Below are positions 8,754-16,947 of a DNA stretch of 19,393 nt, piece after piece. The notes beneath the pieces are model-generated. The model ran no database searches, had not been told where the DNA came from, and worked only from the letters and a program-made list of their open reading frames with translations. The position numbers and the translations under genes are program-made. The stretch's first letter is position 1. The number at the start of each line of letters is the position of its first letter. Source of the DNA: Syntrophales bacterium (GTDB lineage Bacteria > Desulfobacterota > Syntrophia > Syntrophales > UBA5619); contig JAQTRB010000007.1 of the NCBI GenBank assembly GCA_028712015.1, forward strand, positions 1 to 19,393, given 5' to 3'.

Positions 8754-8837
8754 GAAGGGCCGGACAGCAGGATCAAGATGTCGCTGCCCTTCGCATTTTC
8801 CGCAACGCGGATCGTGAAACGCCTTCTAGTCCGGCCC
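8754..8837 (+). other. Structured intergenic region after rpmB with competing inverted repeats
   Basis: GGGCCGGAC (8757-8765) is a perfect 9-base complement of GTCCGGCCC (8829-8837). The overlapping GAAGGGC (8754-8760) is a perfect 7-base complement of GCCCTTC (8786-8792), with CAGC and GCTG pairing inside it. The two pairings share bases and exclude each other. A small hairpin TCCGC-AAC-GCGGA lies between. GATTTTC follows the long stem, so it may act as an unusual terminator for rpmB, or be part of a small RNA. It does not match a tRNA or the SRP RNA core that I know. Confidence 0.4.
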
Positions 8838-8844
8838 GATTTTC

Positions 8845-8873
8845 ATTCGGTCATGGATTGCCCTTGGCCGAAT
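8845..8873 (+). terminator. Terminator-like hairpin between rpmB and recJ
   Basis: ATTCGGTCA (8845-8853) pairs with TGGCCGAAT (8865-8873) over 9 base pairs including one G-U, with an 11-base loop. TTAACTT follows instead of a full U-run, so termination strength is uncertain. Its position just before the recJ promoter fits the end of the rpmB transcript. Confidence 0.4.
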
Positions 8874-8915
8874 TTAACTTGAACCATTCAGATCTGCCTC
8901 CACATTATTCTCTTC

Positions 8916-8943
8916 TTGACAATCAATCCCATATTGATATGAT
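8916..8943 (+). promoter_or_regulatory. Near-consensus sigma-70 promoter for recJ
   Basis: TTGACA (8916-8921) exactly matches the -35 consensus. A 16-base spacer is followed by TATGAT (8938-8943), five of six in the -10. Transcription would start near 8950 and give a leader of about 45 bases to the recJ ATG. Confidence 0.75.
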
Positions 8944-8993
8944 TTTTCTAAATATTTTTCAAAGTCTTGTGTTGAGAAAGGTGATCGACATCG

Positions 8994-10736
8994 ATGACCG
9001 AAGTAAGAAGGCTTCCCACAACCAGCTGGCGCCTGCGGAAGGAAAACCATGATGTTCAGCGGCTGCTGGTTCGGGAATTAGGTGTCAGTCCTCTCATATC
9101 GCGTATTCTGGAGAACCGTGACATATGTGATCCGGATATCGCCCGTCGCTATCTCTCTCCTTCATTGAGCGATCTTCACAATCCCTTCCTGATGCAGGAT
9201 ATGAATAAGGCGGTCGACCGGATTGTCCGCGCCATCTACCAAAAAGAAAAGATCGTCGTCTACGGAGATTACGATGCCGATGGCATCACTGCGGTAGTTG
9301 TCCTTCTTCGGTTTCTCCGGAAAATTCATCCGGATGTCAGCTACCATATTCCGGACCGGATAACCGAGGGGTACGGCCTAAACAGAACGGCGGTGGAGCG
9401 TTTCCGTGCGGAAGGGGTCGGTTTGATCGTTACCGTGGATTGCGGCATATCGGATCTTGAACCGATTGCCCACGCGCGGAAACAGGGCCTGGATACGATT
9501 ATCTTGGATCATCACGAAATTTCCGGTATTCTTCCCGAGGCGGTTGCCGTTGTCAATCCTCACCGCAAAGATTGCCGTTTTCCATTCAAGCATTTGGCGG
9601 CCGTCGGCATTGTTTTCAACTTTTTGATTGCACTACGCGGCGCCCTCCGCAGGGATGGATTCTGGAAGGAAGACTCCTATCCCAACCTGAGAGAATATCT
9701 TGACCTGGTTGCGTTGGGGACGCTTGGGGATATCGTGCCGCTCGTGGATGAAAACCGTATATTTGTCAAAATCGGTCTCAATCTGATTTCTGAGGAAAAA
9801 AGAGTCGGAGTTAGAGTTTTAAAAAGGATCTCCGGGATCGAATATCGTGTAATCGATTCGGGAAGGGCCTCTTTTGCCCTGATTCCCAGAATCAATGCGG
9901 CGGGGCGAATCGCCTCGGCAACGGATGCCGTCGAATTGCTTCTCTCGGATAATCCAGATCAGGCCGAAGAACTCGCCCGAAAGCTGGACGAATTTAACCG
10001 GAAGCGGCAGGTTATGGAGAAGGCGATCTTTCATGAGATTTTGAAGACAATTGCGGACCCTCTTGATGCAGATGATGTTGGCCCGCTCGTTTTTGCATCC
10101 CCGGACTGGCATCCGGGTGTCATCGGTATCGTTGCCTCGCGGATGGTCGATCGCTTCGGAAGGCCGGCCATCCTGATCAGTTTAAAGAACGGGATTGGCA
10201 AAGGGTCGGGACGAAGCATTTCCGATTTCAATATTTATGAAGGTTTGAAAAGCTGTGGATCGTTACTGATGTCTTTCGGCGGACATCGTTATGCCGCGGG
10301 CATTTCGATTCGGGAAGAGGACATCGCCTCTTTTTCCGTTCAGTTCCGGAAAATTCTCCGCGAGAATGTTCCCAAAACCGACTTCCGGGTTTCCACGGCC
10401 ATCGATGCCCAGTGCAGTCTGACGGACATCAATCATAAACTGCTCGATGAGATCGACCGACTGGCACCATTCGGGAATCGAAATCCGGAGCCGATCCTCT
10501 GCGTCCGAAATGTCACCGTGGTTTCCCCTTCCATTGTCGGGAACAACCATCTAAAAATGCGAGTCAACGGCGATGGTGTTTCACGGAATTCCATCTGGTT
10601 CAGCAAAGGAGAGTTTCTGCAGTATCTAACCTCCGTTTTGATGGATATCGTGTTTACACCGCAGTTGAATACTTGGAACGGTTCTTCGGAAATCCAGCTC
10701 AAAATGAAGGATATCGCGGTCCCGCTGAACTCCTGA
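8994..10736 (+). CDS. recJ: Single-stranded-DNA-specific exonuclease RecJ
   Basis: 5'-3' single-strand exonuclease of the DHH phosphoesterase family, acting in RecF-pathway recombination, mismatch repair and base excision repair. The 580 residues compare with 577 in E. coli. Manganese-binding motifs are present: GDYDADG (91-97), DCG (149-151), DHH (172-174), and LGTLGDIVPL (241-250). The DHHA1 domain has GKGSGRSI (402-409) and GGHRYAAG (429-436), and a C-terminal OB domain follows (LAPFGNRNPEP onwards). The start is ATG 8994 with AAGGTG at 8978-8983. It ends 17 bases before the end of a gene on the opposite strand, with no obvious terminator in between. Confidence 0.97.
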   Translation: MTEVRRLPTTSWRLRKENHDVQRLLVRELGVSPLISRILENRDICDPDIARRYLSPSLSDLHNPFLMQDMNKAVDRIVRAIYQKEKIVVYGDYDADGITAVVVLLRFLRKIHPDVSYHIPDRITEGYGLNRTAVERFRAEGVGLIVTVDCGISDLEPIAHARKQGLDTIILDHHEISGILPEAVAVVNPHRKDCRFPFKHLAAVGIVFNFLIALRGALRRDGFWKEDSYPNLREYLDLVALGTLGDIVPLVDENRIFVKIGLNLISEEKRVGVRVLKRISGIEYRVIDSGRASFALIPRINAAGRIASATDAVELLLSDNPDQAEELARKLDEFNRKRQVMEKAIFHEILKTIADPLDADDVGPLVFASPDWHPGVIGIVASRMVDRFGRPAILISLKNGIGKGSGRSISDFNIYEGLKSCGSLLMSFGGHRYAAGISIREEDIASFSVQFRKILRENVPKTDFRVSTAIDAQCSLTDINHKLLDEIDRLAPFGNRNPEPILCVRNVTVVSPSIVGNNHLKMRVNGDGVSRNSIWFSKGEFLQYLTSVLMDIVFTPQLNTWNGSSEIQLKMKDIAVPLNS

Positions 10737-10753
10737 TCAAGTTTCAAGGGGGA

Positions 10754-11668
10754 TTAGCTGCGGAACGTCAACTTATAGGAAGGAATGCGGAGAACCGGAT
10801 TATATGATTGTTTGGATTCGGCCAGGTTCGGAATGTTCATGTCACTCTCCTTGTTGATGTAACGGAATCCGTTGAAGAGCCTGCGCGCGCATTCGTTGTC
10901 GAGAAACTGGTAGAGACCTTTGATTCCCGAGTCGGCTTTTTCGAAATTCAATGTTGCGGTTGTTTCATTTAAACGCGATCCGATGCCGAATGCGGAAATG
11001 ATTCCGTCTACACGCACCTGAATTCCTTTTGATTCCAGACGGTCCATATTTTTCAATGTGGTTATGACGGCGTGTTTTTCGCAGGCCAGATTACTCTCCT
11101 GTTCAACGTCGCAATCGTGTTGATCACACCAAATTTCAAGAAATTGCAAACATTCCTCAACAGACGATGGATGGATCTCTTCCACATTTACGCGGTTCCT
11201 TTGAAGATATTCGCGCGAAAACTGATTTATTAGGTTCCGTTTTTTGGAAAACCTATTCCCACGCAGATGGATCAAGTCTTCCGTCAGATAGACATAATCT
11301 TTAAACTCCGGTTGTTCCTCAATGAGGAAAAAAGATTTCAGTTCAGCAGCATTGAGGGTTTCCACGTAATCTCCAGGAACATACCAGTACCGGTTGAATC
11401 CCGCTTTTCGGGCGGCATCGTACAGCATATTTGGTGTGAACGAGGTTTCCATGGAGAGGGGGAGAATCAGATGCCGATCTTCCGGATGCTCTTCATCATG
11501 ACCGGAAATGAATAGATTTCCGTTGTCAATTGAATAATCTACTTTAAATGTCCCATAGCTCCAGGCAATGATGGATGAGGGGGAATAAACGCTGTGACTG
11601 TAAGGATTTTCAGAAAAAAATGGCTTTAGGATTTTATAATCGTCAACGGTAACGGGCTTGAAAATCAT
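10754..11668 (-). CDS. DUF2156 (phosphatidylglycerol lysyltransferase C-terminal-like) protein
   Basis: 304 residues from ATG 11668 (MIFKPVTVDDYKILKPFF). The sequence has the look of the LPG_synthase_C/DUF2156 family, a double GNAT fold, with the C-terminal signature FRYINKESDMNIPNLAESKQSYNPV. In MprF this domain moves lysine from Lys-tRNA to phosphatidylglycerol, but here there are no membrane segments, so it is a stand-alone cytoplasmic protein with unknown substrate. The frame is open much further upstream (to 12010), but that part is a shadow of the GNAT gene. The start codon overlaps the GNAT stop (ATGA), which suggests translational coupling. Confidence 0.82.
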   Translation of the reverse strand: MIFKPVTVDDYKILKPFFSENPYSHSVYSPSSIIAWSYGTFKVDYSIDNGNLFISGHDEEHPEDRHLILPLSMETSFTPNMLYDAARKAGFNRYWYVPGDYVETLNAAELKSFFLIEEQPEFKDYVYLTEDLIHLRGNRFSKKRNLINQFSREYLQRNRVNVEEIHPSSVEECLQFLEIWCDQHDCDVEQESNLACEKHAVITTLKNMDRLESKGIQVRVDGIISAFGIGSRLNETTATLNFEKADSGIKGLYQFLDNECARRLFNGFRYINKESDMNIPNLAESKQSYNPVLRIPSYKLTFRS

Positions 11669-12087
11669 GGCTTTGAGGTCATCAACATGGGAATCCAGGA
11701 AGACATTTCCTGAAAACCGGCACGGCGGTAGAGGCTGTCCGAACCGGGCTCGGCGATGAGTCCGATCCAGCGGAGCCCATCGGCATGGAGGCAATCCAGT
11801 AACATCTGAAGAATACTTTGACCGACACCTCTGTTCCGACAGTCGCTGCGGACGGTCAGATCCTGGATGTACGCATCGCTGACAGCGTCGCTGATCGCTC
11901 TTCCGATTCCTACGATTTCCCCATTGAGCAGAGCAACGACAAAGCAGTGACTTCCCGCAATCAATTTGCGGATCAAATGTGGTTTTTCCGCGTCGCCCGC
12001 TTGCCACCACCCTTGCGACCGATAAAGGTCTTCGATCTGACGAATCTGGATTTCCGTTGGTATCCGGAGAATAGCGGTGTCAATCAT
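11665..12087 (-). CDS. GNAT family N-acetyltransferase
   Basis: 140-residue single-domain acetyltransferase. The acetyl-CoA-binding motif A is YIQDLTVRSDCRNRGVGQ, with R-x-x-G-x-G at residues 84-89. Motif B is LYRRAGF (119-125). The acceptor substrate cannot be told. The ATG at 12087 has no clear Shine-Dalgarno sequence, but it is the only in-frame start that keeps the domain whole. It is first in a two-gene unit with the DUF2156 gene (4-base overlap) and lies 137 bases after livF, with its own promoter. Confidence 0.88.
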   Translation of the reverse strand: MIDTAILRIPTEIQIRQIEDLYRSQGWWQAGDAEKPHLIRKLIAGSHCFVVALLNGEIVGIGRAISDAVSDAYIQDLTVRSDCRNRGVGQSILQMLLDCLHADGLRWIGLIAEPGSDSLYRRAGFQEMSSWIPMLMTSKP

Positions 12088-12169
12088 ATTTCATTCATTA
12101 GCCATCATCATTCTGCTTCCTCGCTCTCTTCGGCATCCATGACGAAGCAGAGTGCCATGATACGCGGAC

Positions 12170-12198
12170 AATATATCCCTTGATTGGCCTCGTGTCAA
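12170..12198 (-). promoter_or_regulatory. Near-consensus sigma-70 promoter for the GNAT-DUF2156 unit
   Basis: On the minus strand TTGACA (12198-12193), a 17-base spacer and TATATT (12175-12170). The -35 is perfect and the -10 matches five of six. Transcription would start near 12163, giving a leader of about 75 bases before the GNAT start. It separates this pair from the Liv operon. Confidence 0.72.
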
Positions 12199-12224
12199 GT
12201 CAGGTCACAGGGAGATAACGATAT

Positions 12225-13025
12225 CTAAAGCCAACGTTTCCGGCGTCGGTAGGATTTGACGTCCGTGTATGATTTGACCGTGCCGGCAGCGGACATCCCG
12301 AGGTAAAATTCACGGATGTCCGGATTTTCCCGTAGTACATCCGCGGTTCCGTCCATCACGATCTTTCCGTTCTCCATCACATACCCGTAATGGGCGATCT
12401 GTAATGCCATCCTGGCGTTCTGCTCGACGAGAATGATCGTCGTGCCTTCCTCTTGGTTGATGCGTCGGATGATGCGGAAGATCTCCCGGACAACAAGGGG
12501 GGCGAGTCCCAGGGAGGGTTCATCGAGGAGGAGAAGTTCGGGATGCGCCATGAGGGCGCGACCCATGACCAGCATTTGCAATTCGCCGCCGCTACAGTAC
12601 CCGGCCAGTCCCCCGCGGCGTTTTTCGAGTGCAGGGAAATAATGATAAACTTTCTCCAAATCCTCCCGATAGGGTTTTCCCCACCGGGTTGCCGTCCCGA
12701 CACGGAGGTTTTCTTCAATGGTCAGATATTTGAATGGCTGGCGTCCCTCGAGGACTTGGATGATGCCGTGGCGGGTGATTGTCTCGGGTGTCCGGTTCTG
12801 AATTTCACTGTTTTGGTACAGGATCGTTCCATCCGTCACTCGACCGTTTTCCGGTTTCAGAAGGCCTGAGATGGCCTTGAGCGTTGTAGTCTTTCCGGCA
12901 CCGTTGCTTCCCAACAGGGATACGATGTGGTTCTTCTCGACGGCGAGTGAAACACCCTTCAGTACCTGGATCACATCCGAGTAGACGACGGAAATATTGT
13001 TCAATTGCAGCAGAATGGCATCCAC
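12225..13025 (-). CDS. livF: Branched-chain amino acid-type ABC transporter ATPase (LivF family)
   Basis: Cytoplasmic ATPase of a Liv/HAAT-type importer. 266 residues with Walker A GSNGAGKT (39-46), the family Q-loop region IIQVLEGRQPF (88-98), signature CSGGELQ (144-150; LSGGEQQ is usual), Walker B LLLLDEP (164-170) followed by SLGLAP, and a switch-region LVEQN. The start is GTG 13025 with GGAG about 7 bases upstream. It is about 29 residues longer than E. coli LivF. The extra C-terminal tail (GTVKSYTDVKSYRRRKRWL) is strongly basic at its end. It is the last gene of the six-gene operon, 12 bases after livM. Symbols here denote family; the substrate need not be a branched-chain amino acid. 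Confidence 0.93.
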   Translation of the reverse strand: MDAILLQLNNISVVYSDVIQVLKGVSLAVEKNHIVSLLGSNGAGKTTTLKAISGLLKPENGRVTDGTILYQNSEIQNRTPETITRHGIIQVLEGRQPFKYLTIEENLRVGTATRWGKPYREDLEKVYHYFPALEKRRGGLAGYCSGGELQMLVMGRALMAHPELLLLDEPSLGLAPLVVREIFRIIRRINQEEGTTIILVEQNARMALQIAHYGYVMENGKIVMDGTADVLRENPDIREFYLGMSAAGTVKSYTDVKSYRRRKRWL

Positions 13026-13037
13026 GAGTCTGCTCCA

Positions 13038-14108
13038 CTAATACGAAAAGGGCCAAAGGCGGAAACTGGAACGGATAATCCGCCAAACCTCGGCAAGGCC
13101 GCGCGGCTCAATCAGAATAAAAAGGACAATAGCCAGGCCGAAGACAAATTCACGAAGCGGGGCTACATTCAGGCCGGACTGGGTGATTATGCCGGTGTTC
13201 ATCAGGATTTCCGTCATGAACCGGAGGGATTCGTTCAACAGCGTAATAAAAACAGCGCCGAAAATCGAGCCGGAGATGCTTCCCATCCCGCCTATGATTA
13301 CCATTGCGATATATTCGACGGAAAGTCCGAGATTGAAGGGCTCCGCAGTGATACTTCCCATATAGAATGACCAGAGGGCTCCGGCGAATCCGGCGTAGAA
13401 AGAGCTGATGCCGAACGACAGCAGTTTATAAGGAAAGATCGGGATTCCCATCCCTTCGGCGGCTCGATCATTGTCCCGAATGGCGATGAAAGCACGTCCG
13501 CAGCGAGTGCGCATCAGGTTGATCGCGATCCATACAGTTCCTGAGAGTGCAATGAATATGATATAATAAAAACCAGTGTCTCCCGAAACCGAAAGTCCCA
13601 GAAGATCCGCCGGGGGGAGCGTGATTCCCATGGTCCCCTTGGTCAGGCTTTCCCAGTGTATCAGCAGGTATTCGATGATAAACTGACCGGCAAGGGTGGC
13701 TATCGTCAGGTAGAGTCCCTTCAGACGACCGGAGGGAATGCCGAAGATCATTCCGACACCGGCGGTAACGAGACCCGCTGCCGGAACCGACAGGATCATC
13801 GGCAGGCCGAGGGCGGTCGCAAAAATGGCTCCTGCGTATGCGCCGACGCCGAAGAAGGCCCCGTGACCGAGAGAGATCTGTCCCGTGAATCCGATCAGGA
13901 TATTGAGACCGATCGCAGCGATCGCGGCAATGCCGATCATGTTAAAGACATACATCATGTAGGGGCTGGCCAACAGCGGAACGATCGTAAAGAGGATCAG
14001 CAGGCCGATTCCAGCCCAGAGACGACCGAAGTCGGTCGAAAAGATCGTCAACTCCTGATCGTATCTTTCATGAAAATTTCCGCAGGATTGAAGGTGGATT
14101 TTTCTCAT
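13038..14108 (-). CDS. livM: Liv-type ABC transporter permease (LivM family)
   Basis: Inner-membrane permease, 356 residues with about 8 to 10 hydrophobic segments from residue 30 on. Family signatures are GLNILIGFTGQISLGHGAFFGVGAYAG near 70-95, the cytoplasmic loop with RCGRAFIAIRDNDRAAEGMGI, and IAMVIIGGMGSISGSIFGA. The N-terminal 25 residues (including CGNFHERYDQELTIF) are soluble. The ATG at 14108 is 4 bases after the livH stop and lacks a clear Shine-Dalgarno, so translation is probably coupled to livH. It pairs with LivH to form the channel. Confidence 0.93.
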   Translation of the reverse strand: MRKIHLQSCGNFHERYDQELTIFSTDFGRLWAGIGLLILFTIVPLLASPYMMYVFNMIGIAAIAAIGLNILIGFTGQISLGHGAFFGVGAYAGAIFATALGLPMILSVPAAGLVTAGVGMIFGIPSGRLKGLYLTIATLAGQFIIEYLLIHWESLTKGTMGITLPPADLLGLSVSGDTGFYYIIFIALSGTVWIAINLMRTRCGRAFIAIRDNDRAAEGMGIPIFPYKLLSFGISSFYAGFAGALWSFYMGSITAEPFNLGLSVEYIAMVIIGGMGSISGSIFGAVFITLLNESLRFMTEILMNTGIITQSGLNVAPLREFVFGLAIVLFILIEPRGLAEVWRIIRSSFRLWPFSY

Positions 14109-14112
14109 GAGT

Positions 14113-14991
14113 TCATACCCGTTCGATTTCCTTCAAACCGAAAAGACCGTAAGGTTTGATCAGCAGAATCAGCACCAGAACGATATAGGGAACGACATCT
14201 CGAAGTGACGGGGAGAGGTATCCGCCGGTAAAGGTCTCCAAAAGACCGATGATGATCCCGCCAATGATCGCGCCACCGATGCTATCGAGTCCTCCCAGGA
14301 TGACGACCGGAAAGACCTTCAGTCCGATGGCTGAGAGGTTATGTACGTTGACCCCATTGATTATCCCCAGGACCATGCCGCTCATCCCGGCGACCAACGC
14401 GGCAATCGCCCAGGAGAGTGCGAAAACGCGTTTTACATTCACCCCGAGAGATAGGGCGGCGCGCTGATTGTCTGCGACCGAACGCATGTAGATCCCTTGT
14501 GAGGAAAACTTGAAAAAAAGGCCGAAGAGCGTCAGAAAGAGCGTTCCGATGATCAGCGTCGTTCCATAAACAGGCGGTATCCGGATCAATCCCCAGCGGA
14601 TCTCGAGGATCTTCGGCAGAAAATCGGGATAGGTGTAGAGATTCCCGCCCCAAATCAGAAGGATCAACCCTTTGAACATCGCTGCCAGACCGACGGTCAG
14701 CATGATCACGAAGATTAGAGGCTCGCCGATCAATGGTCGCAGAAAAACCCGCTCCACCAAGAGGCCGAGAACAAAACAACCGCCGAGCGCGAGCAGAAAA
14801 GAAAGCGGAATCGACAGATTTGCCCAGGTGGACAGTGCGAGAAAGAAATAGGCGCCGATTGCGAGCAACTCGCCGTGCGCGAAATTCAGCACACTGGACG
14901 ATTTGAAGATCATTACGAAACCCATCGCCGAAAGTCCGTAGAGAAAGCCGACCGAAAGTCCACCGATCAGCAGTTGCATGAAAAAATCCAT
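14113..14991 (-). CDS. livH: Liv-type ABC transporter permease (LivH family)
   Basis: Inner-membrane permease, 292 residues and strongly hydrophobic with about 8 segments. Typical LivH features: GLSVGFLYGLSAMGFVMIFKSSSVLNFAHGELLAIGAY at the N-terminus, the loop with MRSVADNQRAALSLGVNVKRV, and FPVVILGGLDSIGGAIIGG. The ATG at 14991 has a GGGAGGAAG ribosome-binding site. It follows the acyl-CoA ligase gene after 12 bases, so the ligase lies inside one transcript with the transporter. Confidence 0.94.
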   Translation of the reverse strand: MDFFMQLLIGGLSVGFLYGLSAMGFVMIFKSSSVLNFAHGELLAIGAYFFLALSTWANLSIPLSFLLALGGCFVLGLLVERVFLRPLIGEPLIFVIMLTVGLAAMFKGLILLIWGGNLYTYPDFLPKILEIRWGLIRIPPVYGTTLIIGTLFLTLFGLFFKFSSQGIYMRSVADNQRAALSLGVNVKRVFALSWAIAALVAGMSGMVLGIINGVNVHNLSAIGLKVFPVVILGGLDSIGGAIIGGIIIGLLETFTGGYLSPSLRDVVPYIVLVLILLIKPYGLFGLKEIERV

Positions 14992-15003
14992 GGATCTTCC
15001 TCC

Positions 15004-16947
15004 CTAATCTTTAGCCTGAATAATGCGGACGCAGGTGTCGATCTCTCCGACTTGGCCGTCCCGATAGCGGACCTTTCCCTGCACACGCACCTTCTCCTCT
15101 CCACCGTACATTGCCTCGATCAGGCGCAGATAGAGACCATATACGAAACGCCTGCGTACCTTTCCGGTCCTGGTCAATTCGTCTTCATCGGCATCCAGCA
15201 TCTTGTATAGCAGAATGAATTTATGGATCTTCATCACCTCCGGCAGCTGTTCGTTGACTTTACGGATTTCGGAAAGGATCAGTTCCTCAACGGGCGGCTG
15301 CTGTGAAAGATCGAGATAGGTTGTGTAAGGGATCATCTTCTGTTCCGCCCAGTTTCCGGTATTGCCGAAATCGATGTTGATCATCGCCGTCAGAAAAGGG
15401 CGCCCTTCGCCGAAGATGACCGCCTCTTTGATGAACGGACTGAATTTTAGGCGGGTTTCGATGAAATCGGGAGAGAAAGCTTCCCCGCTCTTGTTGCGGA
15501 TGATCTCTTCCTTGCGGCCGATAATCACCAAATGTCCGTCGACATCCAAATATCCCGCGTCGCCGGTACGAAGCCAGCCGTCGACAAATGCCGCCTCCGT
15601 CGATTGATAGTCCTCGTCATACCCCTGGAAAACGGCCTGGCTCGAGACGAGAACTTCCTGGTCCGCCGCTATTCGGATCTGAACACCCGGCAGCGGCTTT
15701 CCAACGGTCTCGGCTTTCACCTCATCGTCGGGTTGGATTTGGAAGATTCCCCCCGCTTCCGTCAGGCCGTAACACTGCTTCAAGTTCAACCCGATCGCCC
15801 GGAAAAAATGGATCACGTCGGGACTGATCGGATGCCCACCCGTATAGGCACTGCGGAAATTTGCACAGCCGATCCGATCGAGAAGTGGACGGCAGACCAT
15901 AAGGGAGGCCAGTCGGTGTAACAGCGACAGATATAAAGGGACAGGTGCTTTTCGGATTCGATGGGAAATCACCGAACGGCCGATGCGTTCCGCCTCTCCA
16001 AAGAGCCGCCGTTTGATCCATCCGGCATCCGCCATTTTAACTCGGATTCGGGAGGCGAGGTCTTCCCAGAAACGGGAGGCCGTGATGATTCGTGAGGGAC
16101 CGATTTCGCGAAAATCTTCGACAACCGTTTCCGGCGTTTCCGGAAAGTTCATCGTCATTCCAGAAAGAAGCGCAACGCCGAGACCCCACATCTGATCAAC
16201 AATCCAGGCGGGAGGAGAGATTGAAATCCAATTCTCTCCCGGACGGATGGAAACCGCTCGGGCCCATCCCTCCCCGATAGCCGTTAGGTTACAATGAGAA
16301 AGCTTGGCCATTTTTGGCAAACCGGTCGTTCCGGAGGTCTGGATCATCAGCGCCGTTTCTTCGCCCCTTCCCAATTGCAATTCGGATGGGAAAAGATCGG
16401 GACGCATCCGGTCCATCGTTTCACCCTTTGCCAACAATTCGGCAAACGAGAGGAGCCAGGGATTATTACGTAGGGAGTCCATTCCCGTTGGATCGATGTA
16501 AATCACGTGACGGACATGTTCGATCCTGTCGCGGACGGCGATCAGTTTGTCGACCTGTTCTTGGTCTTGGGCGAAGACATAGGAGGCCCGAATTCGTTTC
16601 AACGAGGTGGAAAGCTCATCGGCCACGGCCGATGTGAAGAGATTGAGGGTTACTCCCCCTATGGCCTGAACACCGAGCTCGGCAAAAAGCCACTCGGGAT
16701 GGTTCCCGGTGATTAGGCCGGATCGATCTCCGCGACGGAAACCGATCGCGAGCAAACCCAGCGCGGTATACTTTACGTAGCGTAGATAATCCTGCCAGTT
16801 GAACGTCTGCCAAATCCCGTAGGCTTTTTCCCGGATCGCCGCATGGGCGGTTCCTAAACGAGCGGCCTGCTTTTCGAGAAGTTGCGGAAGCGTTCCCGTG
16901 AAAGTGGCAATATCTTCGCATTCCGACCGAAAGCTCGTTTTGATCAC
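15004..16947 (-). CDS. AMP-forming acyl-CoA synthetase (long-chain/FadD15-like)
   Basis: Activates a carboxylic acid to its CoA thioester via an acyl-adenylate. The 647 residues carry the P-loop QTSGTTGLPK (203-212), YGLTEAGG (393-400), TGDAGYLD (461-468) and the hinge GRKEEI (477-482) followed by RNKSGEAFSPDFIE. Length and motifs fit the long-chain acyl-CoA synthetase branch rather than acetyl-CoA synthetase, but substrate cannot be read from sequence; aromatic or branched acids are possible. The start is a GTG at 16947 whose last two bases belong to the livG stop (GTGA overlap), with GAGGAG upstream. Being inside the importer operon suggests it acts on the imported compound. Confidence 0.92.
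   Translation of the reverse strand: MIKTSFRSECEDIATFTGTLPQLLEKQAARLGTAHAAIREKAYGIWQTFNWQDYLRYVKYTALGLLAIGFRRGDRSGLITGNHPEWLFAELGVQAIGGVTLNLFTSAVADELSTSLKRIRASYVFAQDQEQVDKLIAVRDRIEHVRHVIYIDPTGMDSLRNNPWLLSFAELLAKGETMDRMRPDLFPSELQLGRGEETALMIQTSGTTGLPKMAKLSHCNLTAIGEGWARAVSIRPGENWISISPPAWIVDQMWGLGVALLSGMTMNFPETPETVVEDFREIGPSRIITASRFWEDLASRIRVKMADAGWIKRRLFGEAERIGRSVISHRIRKAPVPLYLSLLHRLASLMVCRPLLDRIGCANFRSAYTGGHPISPDVIHFFRAIGLNLKQCYGLTEAGGIFQIQPDDEVKAETVGKPLPGVQIRIAADQEVLVSSQAVFQGYDEDYQSTEAAFVDGWLRTGDAGYLDVDGHLVIIGRKEEIIRNKSGEAFSPDFIETRLKFSPFIKEAVIFGEGRPFLTAMINIDFGNTGNWAEQKMIPYTTYLDLSQQPPVEELILSEIRKVNEQLPEVMKIHKFILLYKMLDADEDELTRTGKVRRRFVYGLYLRLIEAMYGGEEKVRVQGKVRYRDGQVGEIDTCVRIIQAKD

Noticed and set aside
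8757..8837. tRNA or SRP RNA gene
   Set aside because: There is no cloverleaf with T-loop and acceptor end, and the conserved SRP core bases are missing.
8858..9052. 64-codon plus-strand frame before recJ
   Set aside because: It contains the recJ promoter, overlaps the recJ start out of frame and resembles no known protein.
11669..12010. N-terminal 114-codon extension of the DUF2156 frame
   Set aside because: It is an out-of-frame shadow of the GNAT gene; the ATGA overlap gives a better start.
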